Shown here piece by piece: positions 1 through 5,946 of a stretch of DNA of 22,265 nucleotides. Position 1 is the first letter of the stretch; each line of letters begins with the position of its first letter. Under the pieces are notes generated by a model. It was not told the origin of the DNA, searched no databases, and saw only the letters and a program-made list of their open reading frames with translations. This DNA comes from a virus. The DNA lies in the IMG/VR virus record IMGVR_UViG_3300009091_000066, positions 1 to 22,265 of that record. One strand, written 5' to 3'. The position numbers and the translations under genes were made by a program.

Positions 1-2646
1 GGAGTAGACTTGCTGTAAGAACCACCAAGCAGTCTTGACGTGGCCCTCTTTGACTATTACCTTGTTGTAGTCCCCTTCTACATGACTGAATAGTCGTATC
101 GCCATGGCGATTGCGACCCGAGCCAGCTTCTTAGAGAAGTCCGAGGACACTAAAGGAATGATTGGGTGATACATTGCTCTAGCCGTGTCTGATAGAACGT
201 CGATTAGGTGTTCGGCATTTTCTTCGAAGACTATCTGGTCTAACGAGTCTAAGTTTCGTGACCAAGCCCACAGCAATAGAGCACGACTGCTAATCGTGTC
301 GTATCGAGGTTCCTCTGGAGGAAACGCGGTGAGAATGGCTTCGATGTCAGTCATGTCTACTTCTTCCGAAGTTAGCATGAGAGCGAAGTCTAGACGCCTA
401 ACGTCTTCTGCTGTCCCAAATAGGCTCTCGAGTACATTGACACCGTAGCGCTCGTCTGCGAGCTGAGTTTGACCCCGATCTCCTCTACGTGGGTTAGAGA
501 GCCAAAGGATCCTCGTACGAGCGAGAGCCTCTCCTTGACGGATGTGGGTGATCTTTACCTTACCCTCTTCGCCTCGGACTGAAGTCATTTTGTTGATGTC
601 CTGTACAGATAAGCCGGACATCTCGTCGATGCATACCATACGTAGGTCGTTCTGAGGTAGCTGACCCCAAGTGTTAATCCATCCTATGCCGTCTACGTAT
701 TGCGTACCGCCTACCATGCCGGCAAACGTAGCAGCTTCCCCGGATAGTATCTTGCCTAAGCCATAGTGTTCGACAAGTTTAGCTGCTACTTTCGTCTTCG
801 CCGTACCAGTATCTCCTACGACTATCGCATCGATTCTTCCCTTTTCTTCAAGTCCTTTCCATTGGAATCGAAGAGCGGAGAACATCGTAATGTCCACAGC
901 CATATGTAGGAACTGCCTACTGTATATACGGGTGATATTCCTCTGTTGGTCTTCGTGAATGTCTTCCAGCTTATCGCGGATGCTTTGTCCTTTCTTAAGG
1001 CGGTACAGATTGTCTAGCTTCTCTGCCATGTCCGCGTTAAGTTTGAAGTTCACGACTTGGTCTTCTGTAGGGCTTAGCTCAGCCGCTACTATGATTCGGT
1101 TCTCAGTTATCGGGTGAGCATCGATCCATCCTCGTAGGTCGTACTGACCTCCAAGTCGGGGATACTCGTCATTCTCTTTCTGGAAGTAGTACGCGATATG
1201 CATACCGGAGGACTGCTGAACTCTCTCGTGCTGTACAGACTCTACTTGCAGGGTATGTACGTAGTATTGGGCCTCGATTTGGTATTCCGGTGATGTACAG
1301 TTGCCGGGAATCCCCCGCATCTCTCGCAGAAGAGTCTGCATCTGATTCTTCCTGGTAGCCAACAACAACGAATCCACTGAAGGCATTATTCGAGACACAG
1401 GCTCGTTGTGGAAGTTGAATACACACGTTCGACACCCCTTCTTGTCTGTCGATCGGTGCTTGCAGTCCCAACGAATTACTCTCGGGATGATAAGCGGGCT
1501 ATTAGCTTCGCCCACGACCTTGACCAGAAACTCTCTGGGGAAAGCTGTTCCAATTCTCGTTGGATCAACAGCAGTCTCGTCGAGGTCTGCTGGACTGTAC
1601 TGTTCAGGAAGTCCAATGCCTCCTGCAATTCCCGTAAGGATGTCCGGATTCTTGACTGTTGGTTCCGTAGAAGTGATAAGGTCGGCGAAGTCCTTGTGAG
1701 AGTGCTTGAGGAAGAAGAGATTGAGGTCGGTACCTTCTTCTGGAAGAACGATACGACGAACTTCCTTAGCCGAGTACCTAACGAGAAGAGTCTGAGCAAC
1801 TGTCTGCCCTCCTTTGATCCCGGCTTCATCTGAGTCGTAAACAACGCTGATCTTCTTGTCCCGGAGTAACTCAGGATGCGTAACGTATCCGTCTGCAACT
1901 CGTGGAAAGGATCCTGCTCCTCCTGTACCTGTGAAAGCACGAACCACTCCTTTGCTCATAGCGGAGATGGTATCCATCTCTCCTTCAGTTAGTACCCACC
2001 ACTTGGAGTCGTCCCACTTGAGCATTTCTTGCAAGGGCCAAAAGCGAGGAGGACTACCGAGCGAAGTAATACCTCCAGGAAGCGTATAAGAGATAACCTT
2101 ACCGGACCCCTCACGCCTGCTACTGTGCATTCGTACGTTAACGACCTGTCCCCGCGAGTTCTGTACCGGTAGTGTAGTACGGTATTGTTTCCGGTCGTAA
2201 CCGATTCGGAGTCTTTTGAGGACTTCACTGCTGAACCCTCGCTTGTCTATTAGGTACTCTTGATGTTCCTGGCTACCCCAGAGAGCATCCTCCCACGCCT
2301 GCAGTTGGTCTTCAGAGATGGGAAATACTCCTTTGAAGGAGTTCCCGGCTTCGAAGTAATCCCTTAAGTCGAGAGCGGCTCGCTGAGCAATCTCGAAGTA
2401 GTACTGAAGGAAGTGAACAGCATCTCCGCCTTCCTTAGGCCTACCTAGCTGGTTGCTGGGGCAGTCGGGCGCCTTACAGTGCCAGTAACCAGTCTTGATG
2501 CTGATGGAGAATGAAGGACTATCTTCCTTGTGGAACGGACATAGTATCTCCACGTTTCCATCTGGACGAGCTTTGCTCAGGTATGGCTCGAGAGGATAAG
2601 GAAGTACCTCGCCCCAGAAGCGAGTGTGATCCTTTATTCCAGGCAC
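1..2646 (-). CDS. Primase-helicase: CHC2/TOPRIM primase fused to MCM-like AAA+ helicase (3' end outside window)
   Basis: The frame stays open for 882 codons from a GTG at 2646 (2 nt after the stop of the RHH gene; an in-frame TGA lies just upstream) to the window edge, so the C-terminus is missing. The N-terminus has a DnaG-type CHC2 zinc finger (C36, H39, C57, C62, with CPFH followed by SPSFSI). A TOPRIM domain follows, with EGEMD at 221-225 and DSDEAG from 271. A middle region (about 300-590) carries cysteines C395, C405, C408 and perhaps C450 that could bind zinc as MCM N-domains do. The C-terminal half is AAA+ of MCM type: Walker A GDTGTAKT (611-618), Walker B CIDEM (D674, E675), sensor-1 asparagine N718 in LSNP, and an arginine-finger-like RRLDF at 750-754. 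Expected role: primer synthesis and replicative unwinding. Domain calls are strong; the absence of a DnaB/RecA-type helicase is the odd point. Confidence 0.9.
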   Translation of the reverse strand, partial: MPGIKDHTRFWGEVLPYPLEPYLSKARPDGNVEILCPFHKEDSPSFSISIKTGYWHCKAPDCPSNQLGRPKEGGDAVHFLQYYFEIAQRAALDLRDYFEAGNSFKGVFPISEDQLQAWEDALWGSQEHQEYLIDKRGFSSEVLKRLRIGYDRKQYRTTLPVQNSRGQVVNVRMHSSRREGSGKVISYTLPGGITSLGSPPRFWPLQEMLKWDDSKWWVLTEGEMDTISAMSKGVVRAFTGTGGAGSFPRVADGYVTHPELLRDKKISVVYDSDEAGIKGGQTVAQTLLVRYSAKEVRRIVLPEEGTDLNLFFLKHSHKDFADLITSTEPTVKNPDILTGIAGGIGLPEQYSPADLDETAVDPTRIGTAFPREFLVKVVGEANSPLIIPRVIRWDCKHRSTDKKGCRTCVFNFHNEPVSRIMPSVDSLLLATRKNQMQTLLREMRGIPGNCTSPEYQIEAQYYVHTLQVESVQHERVQQSSGMHIAYYFQKENDEYPRLGGQYDLRGWIDAHPITENRIIVAAELSPTEDQVVNFKLNADMAEKLDNLYRLKKGQSIRDKLEDIHEDQQRNITRIYSRQFLHMAVDITMFSALRFQWKGLEEKGRIDAIVVGDTGTAKTKVAAKLVEHYGLGKILSGEAATFAGMVGGTQYVDGIGWINTWGQLPQNDLRMVCIDEMSGLSVQDINKMTSVRGEEGKVKITHIRQGEALARTRILWLSNPRRGDRGQTQLADERYGVNVLESLFGTAEDVRRLDFALMLTSEEVDMTDIEAILTAFPPEEPRYDTISSRALLLWAWSRNLDSLDQIVFEENAEHLIDVLSDTARAMYHPIIPLVSSDFSKKLARVAIAMAIRLFSHVEGDYNKVIVKEGHVKTAWWFLQQVYS

Positions 2647-2648
2647 GG

Positions 2649-2885
2649 CTATTCAGAATCATCCGCAGCTGTGCCTTCCTTATCCTCGTTCGGAGGCGAC
2701 ATGATGTTGTTCTCTGCCCACTGGATCAGAACGAACTCACACTGCGACTTTAGTGACCGGAAGTTTGATTGCGCATACGCCTGAATGGCGTTGTAGACAT
2801 CGATCGGGACACGTATGTTGATCTGCCCCATAGGCAGCCTCATAGCCTGGCCACGAATCTTAACATGTGCCTGCGTCTCGGCCAT
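2649..2885 (-). CDS. Ribbon-helix-helix DNA-binding protein (Arc/CopG type)
   Basis: This 78-residue protein has a beta-strand (INIRVP, about 22-27) followed by two amphipathic helices ending near WAENN, the pattern of a ribbon-helix-helix fold. The tail is short and acidic. RHH proteins bind DNA as dimers and usually act as transcriptional repressors or plasmid/phage copy-control proteins. It starts at ATG 2885 behind AAGGGG, has its own promoter just upstream, and its TAG stop lies 2 nt before the GTG of the primase-helicase. It is therefore co-transcribed with the replicative enzyme and is a natural candidate regulator of it. The DNA target is unknown. Confidence 0.75.
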   Translation of the reverse strand: MAETQAHVKIRGQAMRLPMGQINIRVPIDVYNAIQAYAQSNFRSLKSQCEFVLIQWAENNIMSPPNEDKEGTAADDSE

Positions 2886-2918
2886 AGAGACCCCTTTCGG
2901 ATAGACTGCTGTACTTAT

Positions 2919-2948
2919 ATTATAACATATGACTAATCAATCCTTCAA
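2919..2948 (-). promoter_or_regulatory. Sigma-70 promoter for the RHH / primase-helicase operon
   Basis: On the minus strand TTGAAG (2948-2943) and TATAAT (2924-2919) are separated by 18 bp, with a TGT extended -10 (ATGTTATAAT). The same arrangement, including GGA.. after the -35 and ATGT before the -10, recurs at 9056-9085 and, with GGATTG, at 16125-16154. Confidence 0.8.
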
Positions 2949-2949
2949 G

Positions 2950-2976
2950 AGGAGAAAAAAAAGAATATTTTCTCCT
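2950..2976. repeat. 9-bp inverted repeat between RHH genes
   Basis: AGGAGAAAA (2950-2958) and TTTTCTCCT (2968-2976) form a perfect 9-bp dyad with a 9-nt spacer. It overlaps the stop of the upstream RHH gene and ends 1 nt before the -35 hexamer of the next promoter. It could be a weak minus-strand terminator (the spacer holds a T run) or a protein-binding dyad. No T tract follows the second arm. Confidence 0.45.
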
Positions 2977-3196
2977 ATACTATGTCCTCCGGACGGATAT
3001 CCACAGTTTCCTTCCACTCCTGCTCCTCTTCTTTTGCTCTTTGTTTCTCCTCCTGCTCTTTTCGGTACTGTCGAACCCACTGCTCAAGAGACCACACTAT
3101 CTGGTTTCTGAGAGACCTCATCTGCTGTACGGCAATTGCTTTCAACTCCTCTTTGAGGTCGTTTTCCAAAGCGATCATAACGTTAGATTTTTCCAT
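2975..3196 (-). CDS. Second ribbon-helix-helix protein with coiled-coil tail
   Basis: The protein is 73 residues from the third of three tandem ATGs (3202, 3199, 3196); AAAGGA sits 6 nt before the third. An upstream in-frame ATG at 3256 precedes the mapped promoter and is excluded. Residues about 5-45 show a short strand (NVMIAL) and two helices with SLRNQIVWSLEQW, an RHH pattern resembling the neighbour at 2649. The tail (about 46-65) is Lys/Glu-rich and probably helical or coiled coil. It likely binds DNA, perhaps the repeat-rich region directly upstream. The two RHH proteins may be distant paralogues. Function is inferred from fold only. Confidence 0.7.
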   Translation of the reverse strand: MEKSNVMIALENDLKEELKAIAVQQMRSLRNQIVWSLEQWVRQYRKEQEEKQRAKEEEQEWKETVDIRPEDIV

Positions 3197-3235
3197 CATC
3201 ATTCCTTTCTCTGTAAGTACAGATTTTATATCACC

Positions 3236-3264
3236 ATTATAATTGGAAGTTTTCATTCCTGCAA
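3236..3264 (-). promoter_or_regulatory. Promoter for the second RHH gene
   Basis: Minus-strand TTGCAG (3264-3259), a 17-bp spacer and TATAAT (3241-3236). Predicted transcription start near 3229, about 30 nt before the ATG cluster. Lies at the left edge of the noncoding region. Confidence 0.7.
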
Positions 3265-3298
3265 GGTTCCAGAAAGAAAGTCTGGCTGGAGTTACCTA

Positions 3299-3332
3299 GG
3301 TTGTTTCTAGTTTGTTGCTGGGTTGTTTCTGG
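3299..3332. repeat. Direct repeat GGTTGTTTCT(A/G)G
   Basis: Two 12-bp copies with one mismatch at 3299-3310 and 3321-3332, start-to-start 22 bp (about two helical turns), as expected for tandem protein-binding sites. Confidence 0.6.
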
Positions 3333-3431
3333 TTTTGATATCACTTTCAGCCTGGTGAGGGTCGCAAACCATGTGTTTACGCACAGTTTCATTTTGAGAC
3401 CACCCACTGTGTACACCCGTATAAACAGTAG

Positions 3432-3448
3432 TGAAACGCAATGTTTCA
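3432..3448. repeat. Dyad TGAAAC-N5-GTTTCA
   Basis: Perfect 6-bp arms at 3432-3437 and 3443-3448; a 17-bp operator-sized palindrome built from the same GAAAC/GTTTC unit found through the region. Possible RHH or initiator site. Confidence 0.6.
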
Positions 3449-3511
3449 TCATTTGTTTTTCTTGCTGCTTGCTGCTCAGCGCTAAAAAATGCGTGGGGGC
3501 ATAAAGAGCAA

Positions 3512-3551
3512 TTTTGTTTTTTCTATAGCTGCTTAGCAAGAAAAAACAAAA
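3512..3551. repeat. 13-bp AT-rich inverted repeat
   Basis: The arms at 3512-3524 and 3539-3551 are exactly complementary over 13 bp with a 14-nt loop. The same T-rich/CTTGCT unit also occurs at 3454-3468, so the block is repeated as well as inverted. It could be a DNA-unwinding element of an origin; it is too AU-rich for a typical terminator. Confidence 0.55.
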
Positions 3552-3614
3552 ATCTGTTTCAGGTCACACCCGTAGAAACAGTGCGTTTGCATGCGTTTCC
3601 CCCCGATATCTGTA

Positions 3615-4028
3615 TTAGGCCAAATGTTGGTCTACTGTTTCAGATTCACCCTGATTTTCCGTGGGGTAGCCTAGTCTTTCCTTGACCTTTGCCACGATTT
3701 CATCCACGCCTTCCTTACCGTAGTTGTCGATCCGACGATCGAGCTCCTCTTGGTAGATAAACCCAAGCTGGCAAGCTCGGAGCATGAGGACGGTCTTCTC
3801 GATGTTCTCGCCACAGACATCCTTGTAGAGCATCCAGATTCTAGGTCCGTAGATATCGAGGGTATCCATCCACATGATAGTCCCTAAGCCCCCCAAAGCA
3901 CTCAATGGATCAACTCTTTCGGTCTCCTTGAGTAGTTTCATGAGCACAACTAGAGCTCCTGGGTTTCCCTCAGACATCGTCGTTAGCACATCAATAGTAG
4001 TCATGTCAAGCTTGATTCGTGATCCCAT
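3615..4028 (-). CDS. Conserved phage protein of unknown function (MSEGNPGA type)
   Basis: This 137-residue protein is mostly helical. The segment TMSEGNPGALVVLMKLL, then LGGLG, and YGPRIWMLYKDVCG match a pattern I recall from conserved hypothetical proteins of Gram-positive phages. The C-terminus is charged. The start is the second of two adjacent ATGs (4031 and 4028), because AAGGAG lies 5 nt before it. It is the last gene of the 5352-3615 operon and the noncoding repeat region follows it. No catalytic motif is visible and no function is proposed. Confidence 0.75.
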   Translation of the reverse strand: MGSRIKLDMTTIDVLTTMSEGNPGALVVLMKLLKETERVDPLSALGGLGTIMWMDTLDIYGPRIWMLYKDVCGENIEKTVLMLRACQLGFIYQEELDRRIDNYGKEGVDEIVAKVKERLGYPTENQGESETVDQHLA

Positions 4029-4039
4029 CATGGCTCCTT

Positions 4040-4168
4040 CTAGAAATGTCCTGGCTCTGATCCCTTTTTGCGAAACGTCCACAAAGTTGCGGCACAGTAT
4101 GCCGTAGTAGCGACACAGTAACCAATGAGCAAGCCGAGCAAGAAACCCTGAATCCAACCGCCTTCCAT
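4040..4168 (-). CDS. 42-residue single-span membrane peptide
   Basis: ATG 4168 overlaps the TGA of the upstream gene (TGATG) behind GGGGGTGGAG. After a short Gly-rich N-terminus the peptide has one hydrophobic segment (residues about 8-31, including FLLGLLIGYCVA) followed by a basic tail (FRKKGSEPGHF). The predicted topology is a single transmembrane helix with the basic C-tail in the cytoplasm. Its stop is 8-11 nt before the next gene. Coupling, ribosome site and composition support it as real. Function unknown; it could act on the host membrane. Confidence 0.7.
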   Translation of the reverse strand: MEGGWIQGFLLGLLIGYCVATTAYCAATLWTFRKKGSEPGHF

Positions 4169-4422
4169 CACTCCACCCCCTTGTACTTGCGAGCGAGGTC
4201 GACAATCTCTAGCCACTTTGCGCGGTAAACTTCCGAGCCAAGCAATAGTGCTGACTTGCCTAACTCCAGCACCGCCTCGGCTAGCTTCTCCACTTGGGCG
4301 AGGCGGGATTCAAGGGCTGCCCGAGTCGGTGGGGCGTCGGCCAGGGAATAGCAGTTACCGCGTTCGCCACAGGCTTGACAGTCAGGAGAAATGTCCTCAG
4401 TGCGTACTGTCTTGATGCTCAT
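4168..4422 (-). CDS. Small protein with N-terminal zinc knuckle and coiled coil
   Basis: The 84-residue product has a cysteine cluster near the N-terminus (CQACGERGNC, about residues 15-24) that could bind a metal, followed by a long helix rich in Leu, Ala and Glu that may be a coiled coil. ATG 4422 lies 3 nt after the stop of the upstream membrane peptide; a GTG one codon upstream is an alternative start. It is coupled at both ends in the 5352-3615 operon. I do not recognise a family. Confidence 0.65.
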   Translation of the reverse strand: MSIKTVRTEDISPDCQACGERGNCYSLADAPPTRAALESRLAQVEKLAEAVLELGKSALLLGSEVYRAKWLEIVDLARKYKGVE

Positions 4423-4425
4423 CAC

Positions 4426-4527
4426 TCACCCCATAGACAAGATTTGCATGACAAAAGCGAACAGGATGAACAGCGACCCTATCACGACCATCACCAAGCC
4501 AAAGATGTAGGCCCAATCCCGCTTCAT
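4426..4527 (-). CDS. 33-residue single-span membrane peptide
   Basis: ATG 4527 overlaps the upstream TGA (ATGA) behind GAGGAG. The peptide starts MKRDW and is otherwise almost one continuous hydrophobic helix (about residues 6-31: IFGLVMVVIGSLFILFAF). Positive N-terminus and hydrophobic core predict a single inner-membrane span. It is the second membrane micropeptide within 500 bp. Function unknown. Confidence 0.7.
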   Translation of the reverse strand: MKRDWAYIFGLVMVVIGSLFILFAFVMQILSMG

Positions 4528-4751
4528 GACAGTAGCTCCTCAATCGTCGAGTATACTCTCTTCCACTCTTCGGCACTCAGGATAGGCGACCCTACCCAAG
4601 ATACTAGACGCTTGTCGTACGTGCCTAGAATGCCATGAGTATGAAGCTTGAAGGTCAGTTGGACACCCTTATCTGATGGAGCTAAGTGAGCTTCTAGGTA
4701 CTTCCTAGAATCCGCCATCTGCCGGATTATAAGTACTACTGTTTCACTCAC
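4524..4751 (-). CDS. Small unknown protein, paralogue of the 6714-7067 product
   Basis: 75 residues from GTG 4751 behind AGGTGG. The C-terminal two thirds align by eye with the protein at 6714-7067: LEA near residue 20, DKGVQLTFKL against DKKLTLKFKV, then a P-x-L-(S/T)-x-EEW motif followed by an amphipathic C-terminal helix (IEELL / LEIVL). This suggests an ancient duplication inside the phage. No catalytic residues are evident; an alpha/beta binding protein is possible. The two copies sit in different operons. Confidence 0.65.
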   Translation of the reverse strand: MSETVVLIIRQMADSRKYLEAHLAPSDKGVQLTFKLHTHGILGTYDKRLVSWVGSPILSAEEWKRVYSTIEELLS

Positions 4752-4783
4752 TTACCACCTACCTTCTCCGTAGAAAGGCCATT

Positions 4784-5044
4784 TCATTTCCACTTCTCCT
4801 TGTAGTCAGCCAAGGCAGTCTGGAGATTACCTAATTCGAGAAACCTTGGATTAGGTAGGTAGAGACGTTGAGCAATGGCATCCGTAGCCTCTACAGCATC
4901 TATCACCTTCTTCGCGTCGGTCAATTGCTGACGAGCGGCGAGCAGTTCGCAGGCGAGATGGTGCAGGGCTTTCACATAGATTGGCCCGTATTTATCCTCT
5001 CTAGCCCACTTCTCTAGCTCTGCGTCGGTATAGTGCTCGGTCAT
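4784..5044 (-). CDS. Small helical protein of unknown function
   Basis: 86 residues starting at ATG 5044, which overlaps the upstream TGA as ATGA. A start three codons earlier is less likely. The sequence is charged and probably all helical (AELEKWARED, then a long Leu/Ala helix ELLAARQQLTDAKKVID). The pattern resembles phage-encoded heptad-containing small proteins, but I recognise no family. Second gene of the operon that begins at 5352. Confidence 0.6.
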   Translation of the reverse strand: MTEHYTDAELEKWAREDKYGPIYVKALHHLACELLAARQQLTDAKKVIDAVEATDAIAQRLYLPNPRFLELGNLQTALADYKEKWK

Positions 5045-5352
5045 GGCAGGCATAGCTCAATGACTTCTTGGAGATGACGAAGACCATCCATCTCCGTAAC
5101 AGGGATCTTCTCCCAAGTTCTAAAGGTCACCAAGTCGTGGAGAGTCATGTAGGTCTCTTGAGACAGATCGTCTTGACCGGCTTCTGCAAGCTCCTTCAGC
5201 TCGTTTAGGACGATATCAAGCTCGTCGATGTCGAAGACCTCTCCTATTTGTCGAGTGTCTTCTTCATCTGACTTCGCGATCTCCTCTTCCTTCTCCTTCT
5301 GCTTCTCCGCAAGCTGGATTAGGTACTCGAGGTCCTTCTTCGTAAAGTCCAT
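5041..5352 (-). CDS. Acidic, helical protein of unknown function (first gene of operon)
   Basis: 103 residues, strongly acidic, with an N-terminal predicted helix of Lys/Glu repeats (EKQKEKEEEIAK, about 16-27) and a second helical region. ATG 5352 follows GGAAGGG by about 8 nt and lies about 35 nt after the predicted transcript start. Acidic small phage proteins sometimes mimic DNA or bind host factors, but nothing here proves this. It is the first gene expressed from the operator-bearing promoter at 5394-5422. Confidence 0.65.
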   Translation of the reverse strand: MDFTKKDLEYLIQLAEKQKEKEEEIAKSDEEDTRQIGEVFDIDELDIVLNELKELAEAGQDDLSQETYMTLHDLVTFRTWEKIPVTEMDGLRHLQEVIELCLP

Positions 5353-5372
5353 AGTAGTTCCCTTCCGACGAA

Positions 5373-5404
5373 GTGCTATATTGTGCTATCACAATTATAT
5401 AGCA
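5373..5404. promoter_or_regulatory. Operator-like cluster overlapping the -10
   Basis: Three TGCTAT half-sites occur at 5374-5379, 5384-5389 and, inverted as ATAGCA, 5399-5404. The last two form the dyad TGCTAT-N9-ATAGCA across the -10. The 20-mer GCTATCACAATTATATAGCA (5385-5404) recurs exactly at 15317-15336, also over a -10. Confidence 0.6.
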
Positions 5405-5422
5405 TTCCTTTAAGGACTTCAA
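5394..5422 (-). promoter_or_regulatory. Promoter for the 5352-3615 operon
   Basis: Minus-strand TTGAAG (5422-5417), a 17-bp spacer and TATAAT (5399-5394). The -35 begins inside the T-rich end of the terminator of the preceding operon, so one operon ends and the next begins with almost no gap. Confidence 0.8.
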
Positions 5423-5461
5423 TAGAAAAAGAGCCCGAGAGTGCTAAGACTCTCGGGCTCT
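5421..5461 (-). terminator. Rho-independent terminator of the replication operon
   Basis: A perfect 13-bp GC-rich stem (5461-5449 with 5442-5430, AGAGCCCGAGAGT / ACTCTCGGGCTCT) with a 6-nt loop is followed on the minus strand by TTTTTCTATT. Located 11 bp after the stop at 5472. Confidence 0.92.
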
Positions 5462-5471
5462 CTGGGCGATC

Positions 5472-5933
5472 TTAGGTAGGTAGATCTGCATCCCCTCCGG
5501 GAAGCTCTCCGCCGCCTTCCGCCGCCAGAACGTCGGTGACGTTGTTGACTTCCGCTCCCTCGTAGATTCTCTTCCGGACCTTGACTCGGCAGATCTTCCC
5601 AGGGAGATCTGAGAGGAGCTGCTGAACACTGAAGGAGTCTGACGGGTAGCTCAGACTGTTCAGGTATCTCTTCAAGAACGGCTTGCCTTGCTCGGTCAGC
5701 ATCCAGTTCTGGAAGAACTTACGGTTCTCGTAAGGCTCCTCAGTGACACTGAACATGACCTTGATCATGGGGTTGCCCGACTCTTTGGCCTTCACGAACT
5801 CAGCTGTCTCGATGATGACGTTGTAAATGCCGGCAGGCAGGGGCTCGAACGTAGCTTCCTGAGTGTCACTCAGATCGATGACTAGATCGTCGTCGTCGAT
5901 GTGTTCGTCAGGTAGAAGTGGTGCAGGTGACAT
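5472..5933 (-). CDS. DUF669-like protein, possible ssDNA-binding partner of Sak4
   Basis: 153 residues from ATG 5933, which follows AGAAAGGA; upstream in-frame codons overlap the previous gene and lack a ribosome site. After an acidic N-terminus (DDDDLVIDL) it has a beta-rich core, PAGIYNVII, SGNPMIKVMFSV, RKFFQNW and VRKRIYEG, as in phage DUF669-type proteins that accompany recombinases. The C-terminus is Gly-rich with acidic residues (GGDADLPT), loosely recalling the acidic tip of SSB proteins. It directly follows the Sak4-type gene, fitting a role in coating ssDNA or loading the recombinase. Family resemblance is moderate; the SSB role is inference. Confidence 0.65.
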   Translation of the reverse strand: MSPAPLLPDEHIDDDDLVIDLSDTQEATFEPLPAGIYNVIIETAEFVKAKESGNPMIKVMFSVTEEPYENRKFFQNWMLTEQGKPFLKRYLNSLSYPSDSFSVQQLLSDLPGKICRVKVRKRIYEGAEVNNVTDVLAAEGGGELPGGDADLPT

Positions 5934-5946
5934 GTGATGTCCTTTC

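Larger units (their letters stand above)
3413..3582. repeat. 17-bp direct repeat ACACCCGTA(T/G)AAACAGT
   Basis: Copies at 3413-3429 and 3566-3582 differ at one base and are 153 bp apart. The second copy forms part of an inverted repeat, CTGTTTC (3554-3560) with GAAACAG (3575-3581), spacer 14 bp. Confidence 0.7.
3265..3614. other. Noncoding, repeat-rich AT-rich region; candidate replication origin/control region
   Basis: About 350 bp with no convincing gene on either strand; the open frames here lack ribosome sites and look like chance. It holds many short copies of GTTTC/GAAAC, listed separately as repeats, plus long A/T runs (3453-3460, 3512-3522, 3541-3546) and a GTGTACAC palindrome at 3409-3416. 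It lies directly upstream of the RHH proteins and the primase-helicase, where phages and plasmids often place an origin with iterons. The origin role is inference. Confidence 0.5.

Noticed and set aside
1169-2228. Several open frames on both strands inside 1-2646
   Set aside because: They lie within the continuous minus-strand primase-helicase frame, lack ribosome sites and show no recognisable protein pattern.
3237-3685. Open frames of 60-100 codons on both strands across the noncoding region
   Set aside because: No ribosome sites, low-complexity translation of A/T runs and repeats, and mutual overlap on opposite strands; the minus frame runs across the RHH promoter.
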